From Sinonovacula constricta (Eukaryota > Mollusca > Bivalvia > Cardiida > Solecurtidae): a stretch of 64,000 nt of DNA. The stretch's first letter is position 1. Each line of letters begins with the position of its first letter. This document shows, piece by piece, positions 10,866 to 24,252 of this stretch. A model generated the notes under the pieces. It was not told where the DNA came from. It searched no databases and was given only the letters and a program-made list of their open reading frames with translations. The DNA lies in the NCBI GenBank assembly GCA_007844125.1, contig CM017568.1, positions 6,716,685-6,780,684 on the forward strand. Reading direction: 5' to 3'. The position numbers and the translations under genes were made by a program.

Positions 10866-13320
10866 TATAATATTCAGCGCCCGTCAAGTTTCTCCAACGT
10901 AATGCTGTTGACAGTTAACATGAAATTAAGTTATTGACCAAATAATGATTAATGTGATTTATTTGTCAATCAACAGCACAAGGTAAAGAAATGTTAAATG
11001 TATGACCATATACATTAAAGTTGACAGTGGATTTAAAGATATAGAATTACGTCATCTTATTGAGTGGTAAACGTCTTGGCCTCCATACCGGAAGGTTCAT
11101 GATTCGACATGATGCGAAAAATTACGTGAAAATCCTATGAAAAAATGACATACTCTCTCCGGTAGTTGCTACTTTGAAAATGGCTTTATACATGATTTAT
11201 TGAAGTAGGTCAACATAAATTTTAATAAAAGGTATTAACTTGATTTTTAAAAAGTTATCCTAACATAGATTAAACAAAATAAATATGAAATTAGTTTCTT
11301 GTGTTGGTAATATGTAACTTAACTATGGGCTAAATAAAATGTTGTTTTCTAATATTTAAACTTATAGCTCAAACAATGATATCTGGAAAACGAATTCCGT
11401 AGAATAAAAATAACTGACAACCATTTTTACATAGTTTATACAAAAAAAATCAAACAAAATTAAATATTATAAAAGTACAATTTCACTTATATTGAATCCT
11501 ATAAAATATCAATAAATTTATTTCATCAAATTGTTTGCCCGTATAGAACATGATAAAACATATTACGACACCGGATTGCAGCTTATTTAGCATAAAAAAA
11601 TCCTTATTGATACCAATATATCGATGAGTGGAAAAATTTAAGATCTTTAATACCCTCGTCTTATATTCGACTTTATTACATAATGGATTTACGACATGAA
11701 CGGAGTGTATCTCTCTTGATTTTAGATATATTCTACATTCTACATTACTAATAAATTGTTGATTCGTTATGAAAATGATTATTTAAATCACTTTTAACAT
11801 ATAAAGATGAAGCTATCGTGGTATTAAGTTGTGGGTTTTTTTTTCAGTTATATATTTAATATAGATTTCCTGTAAATATTATGTATGTCATTGGGACATG
11901 GTATTGATTGTACTTTGACAATGTTACAGTAAAAATAGCAGTATAAATGTAGAAATATATCAATAAGTCATAATCACCGGCGTGAAATATAGTGTTCAAC
12001 ATCAAAGTACATTCTACCGACCATATAAATAATTCATTCCAATCCGCCGTTTTACTTATCCATATAAAGGTCGTTCACTTATCTCATAAAAGATCATGAA
12101 CTGAAAATAAGTTTCATCAGATCGTATTTTCATACGAAAGAAAAAGGAAATCCCTCGGTTCGAAATTACTATTTTGTGAACTCATCTGCGAAACTATGTA
12201 ATAAGTCTATTATGTTAAAGATGTATGTAGATAATAGAATTCTTAAGAACCATGATATAGACCTTTTACAAAACTAGGTTACGTCCTTTGAAAAGTACTT
12301 CCACATTAGTAAACTGTGCATGCTCGATAATCTCTCGATAAATACAATTTACTTCTGGCGACTTCAAAATAGTCACACTAACCGTATATCGACTAGCTGG
12401 TTTTGCATGCTTTTATTGTAAATTTCTCCTGCAAATGAATATATTAGTAGGGATGAAGTCTAAAATGTTGAAATGGAATCAGCTGAAATATTTTAAAACA
12501 ATTCTTGATATGGTATCCAAAGTTAACATGGGTATTTTTGTGTGAGTGTAATGTCAAACAGTGAAAACACCGTAACAACATTTTATATACTATTTAATTA
12601 TTGTAGCACCGTCCGTGTCAATTAGATTATTTTATTCATTATAACTTCATTGATTATAATTAACACAAATCTAAAATGTTATAAATAGATAACGAACAAA
12701 ATGGTTGGCATTTTATAAGCATACTGCATTCTGACGTAAAAGAAAATATGATTATAAATGTAACTTAATGTAAGAATATTTTGCACGTGCATTATTAAAG
12801 CATTGTACACTGGACACTGAGTATCTAATTACTTTTCTCGCATAACATCGTCGTTTCAATATTAAATCTACAGTGGTTTATTGATAGTAAAGATTTAGAA
12901 ATGAATTACACAAGTCTATTGTGTTATAAAAACATTTTAACAAATAAACTTCATTTTGGCTTTATTGTTTAAGTTGAAACAAAACCACAGGTAAAGTTCT
13001 TTTACCATGAATTCTATTCAGAATCTTATGTCTAAATATCGGGTATATGATATCACTGAGACCTGTTAATCCCCTAACTAGCCTGGACCGCCCGTGTAGG
13101 TGTTTTCATAACCCGATTTGGAAAAGAAAACCCTAGGCGCAGACATTAGATGGCATCTGGTTACAAGTCGTGTTTTGTTATCCCCTTCCAGCCCTCTCCA
13201 AAAAGATATTTTAATTCACATTTCACATGCATGCAGCTAGTCCTTTTTTGACTATACCGTGACAAGGTAAAAGGTATAAGCTTGTTAATTTAGGTCTAAG
13301 TCGTTTTCTTTATTGCCTAA
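10866..13320. other. AT-rich DNA, nothing recognised beyond a tRNA-like scrap
   Basis: No gene or multi-copy repeat was recognised. A tRNA-like sequence near 11048-11108 is too degenerate to call. Confidence 0.55.
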
Positions 13321-13324
13321 TATA

Positions 13325-14110
13325 TTATAAATAAGATTATATGACAAAGTCCTATGAACATTACAGCATATACAAAACTCGGAAAAGGCACAGGACAAAG
13401 GTATTTCACGTGCAACCCCAGTGAAAAGTAAGAACAAATTAGTGATGAATAATTTAACGAAAGGAGCAAACCCGACAGTCACAGCCTTGGAACAGGTCAG
13501 TTGGTAATATGGGCCGACTGGGGTGCTTAAAACGGTTTTAAAGAGCTCTAACCTTGCATTTCCTGATGGGTTTTTCAAATGCAAGCAATGCAAAGAAAAC
13601 CGATCTATTTGAATACAAAATGCCCAAGCGCTGGTGTTTTCTTTGATAAGTTATGACGAAAGTAGTGACGTCATTGAAAAATAATGTCCACATAGTGTTT
13701 AGAAAAGAAAGGGGTTTTATTTTGATTAGAAAAGACTACCGGTATAAAAAACGGTTGATTGTAAGTGAAATTAACTTTTTGAATCAAGAACAAACATGAC
13801 CAGAGAATAATAAATGGTTGAAGCATCCTTTTCATGCGAAGATGGAATTGAGGAATAAGTCAAATGTCCATCAAAGGAAATACACGTAACAATCCTTATA
13901 GGATGAATTACATGAAAACATAGATAACATGCACGGGGAGCTTTTTTACGACCGCCACACTGCACAAGTAACAGTGGGAATCATGAATAAGAATATATGA
14001 CAAAGTCCTATGAGCATTGCAACATATATCAAACTCTGAAAAGGCACAAGCCAAATGTATTTAACATGCACGCCCAGTGAAAAGTAAGAACAGTTTTGTA
14101 ATGAGTCATT
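13325..14110 (-). repeat. Family B element, full unit with both direct terminal repeats
   Basis: In minus sense it begins near 14110 with a terminal segment (AATGACTCAT, TTTGTCATATATTCTTATT). It continues through module M1 (TGTGCAGTGTGGCGGTCGTA, TAAGGATTGTTACGTGTATT), then the B body (CACTATGTGGACATT, GACGTCACTACTTTCGTCAT) and the shared core (GCACCCCAGTCGGCCCATAT). It ends near 13325 with a second copy of the terminal segment (TTGTTCTTACTTTTCAC, GACTTTGTCATATAATCTTA). The start and end of the unit therefore repeat each other directly over about 130 bp. Short open frames on both strands are by-products of the repeat. Confidence 0.75.
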
Positions 14111-14479
14111 GGCTTTAACTGCACTTATATTAGATAATATTAAAATGAAATAAAATCGTATATCATAGATTTTATTAATCACATTTGTATCACAAACACA
14201 GGCTGGTAAGATTATTTATACTTCTACAACGATCACGATCTTAAGTTTTGAACCATGAAAATGCCGTTGTTAATGTCATAGCACAGTAATAATTTGCTTA
14301 ATGCTTAATTTGGTATCTGAAATTTCGGATAATTCTTTCTCTCATGCACTCAATAATTTATTGAAATAAACAAATTATTGTTACCTGATTATTGATTTAT
14401 TTATTTTGGGAAATGTTGTTTATTATTGATCTTTATTCATGTGAAAAGTAAATATAAAACCACATTTGTCATTACAAAA

Positions 14480-14700
14480 ATGTATTTCTCAGAGCCGCGC
14501 ACCGCAATTAGAGATTGTTAAACTAAGAAAACCACGTGAACACTTACTTCTTAGATAACGTTATATAATCATCAAGGTAATCTGCTCTGACGTCGATAGC
14601 TGTATTAAGCCGAAACTCCCGTTTTGCTTATCTATAGATTTTGAAATAATCAACATTTAAAGTGATATATTTCACCATTTGTACTCGCAAACAATTGGGG
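14480..14700 (+). repeat. Dispersed repeat family D, copy 2
   Basis: Partner of 9535-9740 in the same orientation, with alternating conserved and diverged blocks. The two are diverged enough to be old copies, and no terminal duplication can be fixed by eye. Confidence 0.6.
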
Positions 14701-14709
14701 AAATGTTAT

Positions 14710-15000
14710 AAACTACCTTTACTTAAACTACAGACTACTGCCTAGATCAAGGGTAACAGTTCGTTACGTGTATAAGATATAGGCACCCTACAACCTTTAA
14801 GTAGAAACATCTTATAATTTAACTAAGTTGAAAAATAATAGACAATAATAAAAAATAGTTAAATGTTATATGTTCTATTTACGCTTTAGGTAAAAGAAAT
14901 TGAGTTGAAAGGCTCTATTTCTAACAGAATATTTTCATTTATCTTTTATTTGTATTAATCGTCTTACATACTTTAAGGTTTTATTATTCTACCATAGGTC
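14710..15000. other. AT-rich DNA, nothing recognised
   Basis: No feature seen. Confidence 0.6.
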
Positions 15001-15006
15001 AAGACG

Positions 15007-15162
15007 TTAGGCAGAATAGAAAACTAACACATTTATTATATACAATGCAAAAAATTTGGTAAGGTTCATCTCTTGCTGGGGATCACATCGTCTCACACAG
15101 TCACACAGACAGTGTACATCTTCCAGCACTCGAGGTTCTTCATCTTTCTTGTCTAACACCTC
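15007..15162 (-). CDS. Possible exon, unknown product
   Basis: On the minus strand an acceptor-like TTTTCTAG is followed at once by an open frame of 51 codons: EVLDKKDEEPRVLEDVHCLC, then DCVRRCDPQQEMNLTKFFAL, then a hydrophobic end and TAA. Codons up to about 15040 are clearly richer in G+C than the flanks, and the peptide is charged and non-repetitive. That is how the receptor coding region in this window also looks. A donor-like GTATAT follows GCATT near 15045, so the exon could end there and the hydrophobic tail be intron. No family was recognised and no partner exon found. It could also be chance or an unknown retroelement. Confidence 0.25.
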   Translation of the reverse strand, partial: EVLDKKDEEPRVLEDVHCLCDCVRRCDPQQEMNLTKFFALYIINVLVFYSA

Positions 15163-15164
15163 CT

Positions 15165-18100
15165 AGAAAACCCTGAGTAGGTAGCTTTTTAGATCTAGAT
15201 CATGGGACATAACGAGTCATTTGATAAGGGACGTAACCTATATTCGGGAAATGATTATACATTTAATTAAATATATATGTTTTCCCTAAAATATAAAGAA
15301 TACGTGAGTTTAAGGGATTGCATCACACCATTTCAATATTCTTCAGCTATCGTTGCATTGGACATTAAAATATGCTTTATTTTTATTTTTTCCATTTTCC
15401 CCATGGCACTAGTAAAGAACTAGTTACGTGACTTTCGATAAGATAGCACAGGTGGACGTGCGATGGCTGTAGAGAACAAGGACTAACATTTTGTAGCTCT
15501 GAGGCTATTTCCAAATTGGTACACTTGGGTCTATATATATATATTAACAAAAATGTTAATAAATGTGAATCCTTTTTAAGTCTAAATTGTAAAAAAACAC
15601 TTTGCGGATGGTACATACATGTTTATAGACAAAAGATCAAATTCGTAGGTTATAAAAAGTAAAATGCGGAACTGTGAAAGAAACTTTATGTAAATCAACA
15701 CTATATTACCAACTCTAAGTGCTTAACTACAGGATTGCATTTTTATCATGAAAGAGAAAGAAAGAAAGAAGTTTGGGGGTGACGATGGTAGCGGTAGTGA
15801 TAGAATGGATATATTACAAGGAGATAATGAAATTGTTTAAAACAGTTTCAAGTTTTCTTTGACGTCTGCCACGTTACATAAATATGTGAATACGTATAAA
15901 GGAAGCTCTATCAATCGAGTGAGCGTAAAAGTTTAAAACCGAGCAACACCACACGTCTTTAATGTCATTAATGTAATGTCGTGAAATTTTAGGTGCAGGA
16001 GTACATTACAGAAACCTCTTATGGAATAGTTCTGCGCTCGGAGAAAATATTGCAGTACACAAGAACATAAAACTTGGAAAAAGTCTCGTATTTAGTTATT
16101 TCAGTGCAGCTAGCAAGTACATATCAATCTGTCAGACAGTAACAAAAGCGCACAATAACAGTAAATGAATAAATAGCAGCAGTTTGGCTAGATGTGTTGG
16201 GAAATCTATTTCCCTAAGATCAGAACATGAGAATTACATCAAAACATCAATGCAGCAGACAACGACGAAGAAAATATGAAAAGGCAACAGCACAGGAATC
16301 GCTATGTCCAGGATTAGTCAGTATGTCTCCTCAATCCTAGTAACCTCTTAAGCATGTCATGCAATCCCTCGTTCTCATACATCCTTGAAGTTCTTCTTGG
16401 ATTTTTTATCTAAGGACACTATAAGTGATAGGATAAGATTACAGTCAGTGATAATAAATATTATGCATAAAAAGAGGTTTACGATTAACCTTAACTCAAA
16501 TACCTTTTCCGGTCGAATGATCATAATAGCCCGAACGTACCGCTCGATAAAGAGCAGTAATGCGATGCTTCTAGATGTCTGGCATTGAGATGGCATAGAT
16601 AATTTAAATAGATTCGAAACGTTCGTGGCTAACAGTAATGTTTTGTAATATGAAAGATTAATATCTTGCCTCTGTGTTCATAGGATTTAACACACCATTG
16701 ATTACATTTTAGTTTATTACATGCTATTTCTGTTTATAAAAATAAATTTTGTCTAATGTACATATTTATACTATTTATACTAAAGTATTTGGTATGATAT
16801 TTATTCATTTTGACAAAGATTTCATTTTTTATATAGATAAAATTTTCCTTCAAGGACAGGATTAGGTTTTGTTCAACGTTTATGCTAATTTGGGATATTC
16901 TATTGTGTGAATGTTTAAACGAGAGAAATATAAGAAGCTCGAGCCGAATTGCAATGTCACAAATAAATCTTCATTTTAAGATTGATGCTTTTGCACGTCG
17001 CTGCAGTATACATTTGCATTGCAGGTTAAGCTATAATATAAGACCAGTCCTATAGTTTACCACCAAGCAGCAGATAAGATCAAAAGCAGTTTGATTAGTT
17101 GAAAACAGTAGTTCGTAGCAAGAAAAATAGCAATGGGTTTTGTTTTTATTCATAGACCATACGACTGTCTTATATTTAAAAATTAAATTAAGATTTTTCA
17201 GACAGCTGTAAAATGTATACTTCAAAATGTAGTATGGTGAAAATGCACGTTCAACAGTCTGTTTATAGATATATGTATGTATAACTGTTTTCTATGTATT
17301 CGTTGTTTCCTAGTTTTATTGACATTACATAATATTCAGGTTGATGCTTGGTAACATAAGAAAAACCAATCGAAATTACACTGCGTCGGAAATATTTTCG
17401 CAGTTAACTGGAAAAAATGTAAATGGAAAATATCAACTAGGAAATGCATATAAGTTTGACTTAGTTAAACAAACGACACGCATGCAATAAACAAACTGAT
17501 TCAACAAGAAATATCCTCTAATGCATTTAATAAGAGAGAAAAGCTCATAAACGGTACTGGAATTTTCTGTTTTTATGTAAAAAAAAAGTTAATGTTTTTA
17601 AGTGGCATTTCTTAATTACATAACTCAAAAGTTCCATAAACGGGCAATTAATAATTAATAAAATAAATAAAACTTTTTTCATGGTAGTTTTCTTTAAATG
17701 AAAACTATATAACTCATTGTCAGTATTTCTAATACACCAATAAATTAAGTTAAAAGAATGTTGTATGTAACCATACAATTTCTTGTTATATTGACCACTT
17801 TTACATACAAGCGTTATGCTACAAAATGTGTGATGTGTCTAAAAAGAAATAACATTAACATTGACAGTAAGGCAAAAAGAAGAGCACATGTGCTGGAATT
17901 ATTACTAACAATTCTGGATATCGTATGTCCTTACACATAATGATTGGTTCAAGTATATTATACATTAAAAATTCTGAAAGAATATGATAAAGTATAAACG
18001 TGACTTAATAAAATACAAATTCTTCAAGTTTAAAAGAAAATGTAAAAATATGTTGTTGTTTTTTTTATGTTTTATTAACAAGATGAGGATCACAATATAT

Positions 18101-18220
18101 GTTCTTGGTGAATGAACAAACGTAATGACAGTGTATGTGTATATTTTGATTGGTTATAAGAGTTTTACACTTCATCCTCGATCTGACAATTATTGTAATT
18201 ATTAGCTACTATGTTTGATT
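15165..18220. other. AT-rich DNA, nothing recognised
   Basis: Several open frames of 60-77 codons (near 15383, 16375, 17031, 17545 and 17758) have no recognisable domain, and one stretch (16375-16596) is open on both strands. A short GAAA run near 15755 is the only simple repeat noted. Confidence 0.55.
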
Positions 18221-18224
18221 TTGA

Positions 18225-18450
18225 AATAGATCGCAGGGAGCAACTATGATCATTATAGCGACGCCTAGTTATTTGCTGGAGGAAGACCCCAGACGAACCT
18301 TTGGGTAGGACTTACGGCGCACCGAGTGTCAACTGATGGACCTTTCCTCATTAAGTCATTCGCACAGAACCGGGCTCGGACCCACGCGTTGAGAGACTTA
18401 GCAGTCTGAGGAGTTAACACTCGGCTGCTATATCACTACGCCACGGTCGC
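18225..18450 (-). mobile_element. tRNA-derived SINE, family S2
   Basis: In minus sense it starts at 18450 with a tRNA-like head: GCGACCGTGGCGTAGTGATA (A-box region), then CGCGTGGGTCCGAGCCCGG (B-box region). The body carries GTCTTCCTCCAGC and ends near ATAATGATCATAG. The same head-body-tail order is seen at 47345-47566 and 62187-62400. Adjacent A and B boxes at the 5' end, a shared body and no coding capacity define a SINE. Transcription would be by RNA polymerase III. Confidence 0.75.
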
Positions 18451-18454
18451 GTAT

Positions 18455-20680
18455 GTAAATTTTAAAAAACAGCGAATAATAAGCATGCGCCAATTATGTA
18501 CAATTTTAAGTTTATCAGATATATTAAGTCTCGGACACGGAACGTCTAACACATGCTCTAAACTAACACAGTCTATGCTATCATGGCATATCTTGAGTCA
18601 CATCCCTTCGGGCCTCCACTTATACAAATAAACCATAAAACATCCTGATCAATACTGCATTTAACTTAATAAAATGAATACTCAATTAATTGTATTTTTA
18701 CAGACTTGAATAAAATATTATTAAATATCCAAAAGTCTTATGCAGCTTCATTGCTCAAGGGAATTAACGTATCAACGAGATGGATCGTTCTCGGGTTGAA
18801 CAATATCCTGGAAGATTGTCGATTCATTTGTGAAATTTCTGTCTATAATTAAAATCAATGTTGTCGTTTAGAGGTAACTCGATACACTCGCTTCGTTTTA
18901 GTATTTAAGGCTATGACATCAAATCAGGCCTGTATATTACTCATAGGTCGTATTATAAATAGTGGTTCTAAAGGCATGATATTTAAAATGCATTGCATTT
19001 TCAGTTTACAAATTTAGTGTATAATATATAACATATTTTACATAATATCGATTGTGCAAAAAATCCCTGACAAATAAGCAGATAAATCCTTTGATCCTAA
19101 CATCCCTTAAAACCTGTATGTTTATTTTATTCACTTCAGTTTACACTTTTTATCCATTTACCTCATTAATAATAGTAAGAAAAGGTTTCATTTAATAGTA
19201 TTTAAAAATAAAATAGGAATTTTCTCGACTCAAGATTAGTACCCTCTTAACACGATCGCCAAACTATTGTGTAAATTGTGTGACTGTGCATTTCTTTAGA
19301 CTTGAGACCTCACACGAACCTTTGTATACGTATTTTTTCTATTCAAATACAAATGATGAGGATTTGGGGCGTTAAGAAGTGATAAGAAGTAAAATTCTTG
19401 CATTAGAATTCTGGGGGCAGTTCACGAAAATTGTGGAACCAAATAAGTATTGAACATTTAAGATATTTAATTTCTTATCAAGATAGAAAATACTTTTATT
19501 TTCTATATCAGGATAGATTTTTTACTTAAATTTGTGGACATCAAATAGGTGATTTCATTTGTGACGAGCCCACATCTAAACATCCTATTTTGCTGATCCC
19601 TTGGTAATATAAATCCGTCTTAGACCAGAAAAATATCGTCTAGTTATTGTTCTCTGAACTGAGATTGGCTAATTTCTAAATTATCTATAGTTTATTAAGT
19701 TCTTATGTCTGGGAAGGATCGCAATGCAATTATATTGGGACGGGTTAGTTACGACATTCAAGCTATATGGATCGAAATTGGCATTCTGCGATTTCGTATT
19801 TATGAAATTTACATAGTCGGTTCCATTTCATTTTTTTTTTTTTACTTTTTATAGTTGTAAAAGCATATTAATGTTGGAAAAATTAAATATTGCATTTAGG
19901 GAATAAATTAAACACATTTCTAAAAATGTGTTATGTTGAATTTGTGTTGTTGTTTCTTTTTGTTGTTGTTGTTTTGTTGCTGTTGTTGTTGTTGTTGTTG
20001 TTGTTTTCTGGGGTGTAAATATGAAACAATGACATATTAAAATTACATTCTGTTAAATGTCCTGAAACGTATGTTTAATTTTACACAATAAATGTTTTAA
20101 GTATACACATTTAATGTCCAATGCGCGGTATGCTTAATACTGCGTGCATATGCAATTATAAGACTTTCTTCGCTTTGCGTATTAGTAATAGCAGCGGCAG
20201 AACAATATTCTAGCCAAACAGTTTTAGTGATAAATATTTTACTTCTCGTAGAAAATTGTACATAATTTAAAACGTTTTAGTTGGCTATACCTTTAAGTAT
20301 CTTTAAGTTTACCCTAGATAGTTAATGACATCTAAAGACTCAATATCTGTTTGCAGTCTCTTAACTATTACATATAGAGCCACTTAGTTGACCTGATCAA
20401 GACTGAGTGGATCGGAATGGGTCTGTTAGGTCTAAATTGTCATGTTCATAGTTTGTTTTTTATAAACCGTATAAAGTAATGTGGTAGCCATTAAGAGTTC
20501 CATTCTAATGACAAAAGAAAGGTTGTATAATTCGGGTTAATTTCGTAAATATAACACGAGTAACAGAAATTAAAAGGCATCTTCGCAAGCCTTCCGAAAT
20601 TCAGTAAGAGTTTTTTTAATCATTTTTGCCCAGCACAGCCCAATATTGATCAAATTCTACGTTTTATCCCTTTAGATCGG
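18455..20680. other. AT-rich DNA with one TTG microsatellite
   Basis: Apart from the TTG array near 19943, no gene or dispersed repeat was recognised. Confidence 0.6.
19943..20006. repeat. (TTG)n microsatellite
   Basis: Imperfect TTG/TGT array of about 64 bp with interruptions, ending in nine uninterrupted units. Confidence 0.95.
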
Positions 20681-20684
20681 CGTC

Positions 20685-20960
20685 TTAGTTGTTTCACTTT
20701 GACGGGATGTTGTTATTTACACTGTTTGTTTGCTAGAAAAACCTTCAGGAAGTGCGAGGTTGGAGCGCTCCATAAACCAGTTTTAAGCACCCCAGTTGGC
20801 CCTTTTGCCGATTGACCGTTCCAAGGCGGTAACTGATGGTTTTTCTTTATGTGTGTTATGTCTTGTCTCTGTGCTTTGTCACATTTACATTGTTTGCCTT
20901 TGTCTACTGATAGATAAGATTTAAATATCTGTGAAAATTTTGAAAGGACAATTTTCTTAT
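20685..20960 (+). repeat. Dispersed repeat family A, copy without left end
   Basis: It starts at TTTCACTTTGACGGGATG. It has the core AAGTGCGAGGTTGGAGCGCT, then AAGCACCCCAGTTGGCCC and CAAGGCGGTAACTGATGG. It ends near AAAATTTTGAAAGGACAATT. Sequence to the left does not match the hairpin-bearing left end of the copy at 3933, so this copy is truncated there. Confidence 0.75.
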
Positions 20961-20964
20961 TTTC

Positions 20965-23200
20965 CTATTGATTAAAAATCATAAGTATGACTAAGCACAC
21001 GAAAAATGACTGTTCAGAAAACGTGTCATATCATTCAAAACAGTTTTACCTTTGTCACAGATATTGATATTGTACTAAAATAAAGTATTTATAGATTCTT
21101 GTACTTTCATTTGAATTCATTACACAACCAAGACTGAAATAAATATACACATTAATCGGTACTTTCATGATTTTTTTAATCGAAACCACTGTTCCCGATT
21201 TTAATAGTGATTCGGACTATTACGTTTAACTGACACACGATACGTTGTACTTTTTGTACTGTAGTTTGACGTCAAACTTTATCTTAATACATAATTTAAA
21301 ATAAATTCAACAACAAAATTACATGCAAAAATATCTTTGATGTTTAAAAATGTAACGTGGAAGTTCTTTGCAATGAAAAAATTCAATGTTAGGAAAAGCA
21401 AATAAACCCTTTGCCAGAATATGATACCAAGCCTATCAAGAACAATTTATATCATTTAAAATCCTGCATCCCGTGGGAAATGCGTATGATAAGGCATATA
21501 CATATTTAATTCAAACAACGGTCCGCTGGCCTGCAAATAATCACATGTTTTTCTAGAACTATTGGTATAATTCATCCTTATATTAGCCATAGAACTTCTT
21601 TCATACGTCAATTGTGAGAACAAAATTTGCTTGCGGTAGAGGAAAATGAAGATATAGTGTCTGTTAACTGAATTTGTTGTAAAGTGTATGCATTGACAGT
21701 GAAGACATGTGGGTTCAACTCCTCGTTTCATTGCTTGACTCTTTTACTGATTGTTGCAAGCGGTTGTGGTAGTTATAATACAAATCGGTATAGAGTACAA
21801 ATACAAATAAAAACTGCTTACTTTAAAAAGTGACACATATTTCCTTTATATACATAGACTTAATTCTTGAAAGGGCTTATCATAATTTTTTAATTAATTA
21901 AAACTAACAATAACTTAGCGCATTACCAAATGTTGTCTTTTTGCAATACAAAAATCCTAAAAGAGACAGTCATATGTATCTTCAGGTCAATGCTTTCGGC
22001 TAAAAAGAACAAAGACGTATTTTTCGACATAAAAAGAGAAACTTATTTAATGTGAAGAATTATAAATGTTACTTTGGCATTAAAATATTCCTGGTAACTG
22101 TGACTTGTATGGATTGAACGAATTATTCTTAATTAGAAATAATTATTTTCATTTAGTACGTTCGAGTAAAGAATCCTAAAAAGCGTTCTATTCACGTTTA
22201 TATTCTCCTACAGATTTGTTTCATGATCTTATCTAACCAAATTTGAAAATGTGGTGATTGCTAATCCCGTTCGTATTAAAGACCAATACAACGTTCTGGC
22301 TATAATAGCCTCAGGAAATAATGCATTATTTAAATGTCATCAGATGCGTTTCATGTCTTTCATTGCTGTACATTTGTAATTGTAGTTGTAGTTGTCGCTG
22401 TTATTATTGTGGTCATTAATGTTGTTGTCGTTAAATTAGTGTTGGTAATTGTAATATTGGTCTTGCTGTTAATGTGTTGTTGTTTTTTTGTTTCTTAGCT
22501 TTTAGGAGATGTCGCTTGCGATACTGTGAAAAGTTAAGACAACGCTGGACATCGAAAGCAAACAGGATTGAACCTGCATGTCCTCGAATAGTCGCGGTCG
22601 GTTTTTTAAGCATAAGAAGAAGTACAGAATAAATATATATGTCAAAGGAGACTAGACGCGTCACTTGTGTTCAGGCATGCTTCAATATATATTTATATAA
22701 TTCAGATTTATGAATAATCAATGCCGAGTACAAATAACACGGCACATAAATATCACTCAGTGACTAGAGAAAAAGGGCCGAAACGGGGAGGGAACTGTTA
22801 TTAGAACAGCTGTTCCACTGACTAAGCATAATCTAATATGCTGGGATATTTGCGATACCCCACGTCCTCTGTGGCTCTGAACAAGGTTATGTAATGACAA
22901 ATGTCATTTGTATCAAAATAAATGCTCATAAAATCTTCTGGATGCGACAAACATACACTAATTTTAAAAGCAACTCAGTTACTTACTTCGTCAACACTAC
23001 ACCGCAATGATCTGAATCTAAACATCTCGGGTGTTCCCTCTTTTGTTCCGAACTGTATGCGGTATTTTTAAAGTGAGATATTGAGATGATACGAATGACC
23101 TCTGTTATACAAAAGCTGGTGCAGAGCCGCACAGGGCAGTGATGACCGCGCAGGATACTTTGTGAAACATATTTTAATATTTTAATAATAATATATAATA
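20965..23200. other. AT-rich DNA, nothing firm
   Basis: A TTG-rich but imperfect stretch lies at about 22384-22490. A B-box-like sequence (GCAGGTTCAATCC on the minus strand near 22570) has no A box or cloverleaf. No gene recognised. Confidence 0.55.
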
Positions 23201-23206
23201 TATTTG

Positions 23207-23410
<204 letters not shown>

Positions 23411-23854
23411 CATATTCATTCTAATCAATTTCCATTAATTGTAATAACAGTTTATATTACTATAGTATTATTTTTTATTTTTTATTATTAAGTATTCATT
23501 TTTATGTTTTTAGTATTTTCTTTTACACCACAACTATTTGATTGTTTGTTTATAAGTAGAGGATTCCCAATACAAACTATCATAATAATATGTTATAAAA
23601 TTTTCTTATACAAAGAACTAATAAGAAGGCCTCCAATGAAACCAGTGAAACAAACGACCCGTAAGCCAACATACAATTAACATTTGCTTCATATTATCGC
23701 TATAGATAAGTTTCGATGTTGTTTTAGATAACGAATTTTAGTCGTCATAACATTGTAACATCCCTTAACTGCATATAATTGTTTTGTTTACTGCCCTTGG
23801 CGATAATTTTTTATAAAGGTTCATAAATAACAATGACAAATAAGTAAAGGTAAA

Positions 23855-24252
23855 TAAGAAAAGGTCCTATCAAAATTTTCACAGATATTTAAATTTAATC
23901 TACCTCTAGACAAAATCAAACAGTGTAAATATAAATGTGACAAAAACACAGAGACGTGACATAACACACAAAACAAACATCTGTTACCGCCTTGGAACGG
24001 TCAGTCGGAAAAACGACCGACTGGGGAGCTTAAACCTGGTTTGTGGAGCGCTCAAACCTCGCATTTCCTGGAGGTTTTTCTATCAGGCAAACAGTGTAAA
24101 TAAAAATATCCCGTCAAAGTGAAACAACTTACAATAAGCACCTGTATCGGGAGTTAAAACAGATACAATAAACTTATATACATACATAATATCTAGTAAC
24201 AAACAACATATGTACAGTATGTACAGTAGATAAAAGCCTCGGCAACCTGAAA
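23855..24252 (-). repeat. Dispersed repeat family A, near-complete inverted copy
   Basis: The complement carries the full block order of the copy at 3933: the GCCTCGGCAAC end near 24236, CCCGTCAAAGTGAAACAAC, the core (TACCGCCTTGGAACGGTCAG near 23983; GCTCAAACCTCGCATTTCC near 24048), and AGGTCCTATCAAAATTTTCA at the far end. It lies directly on the 3' side of the Penelope-like element. Confidence 0.8.

Noticed and set aside
11048..11108. tRNA-like sequence (TGAGTGGTAAACG ... GGTTCATGATTCGA)
   Set aside because: The A- and B-box resemblance is partial and no acceptor stem can pair; at most a decayed tRNA or SINE scrap.
13285..14182. Similar open frames recurring at 13285-13593, 13771-14182, 29245-29508, 34261-34470, 35036-35345 and 37258-37559
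   Set aside because: The frames resemble each other because they lie in copies of the family B repeat. They occur on both strands, are broken by stops and show no protein domain. A dN/dS test on many copies would settle it.
22520..22600. tRNA-Ser-like T-arm (GCAGGTTCAATCC on the minus strand)
   Set aside because: No A box at the right distance and no cloverleaf.
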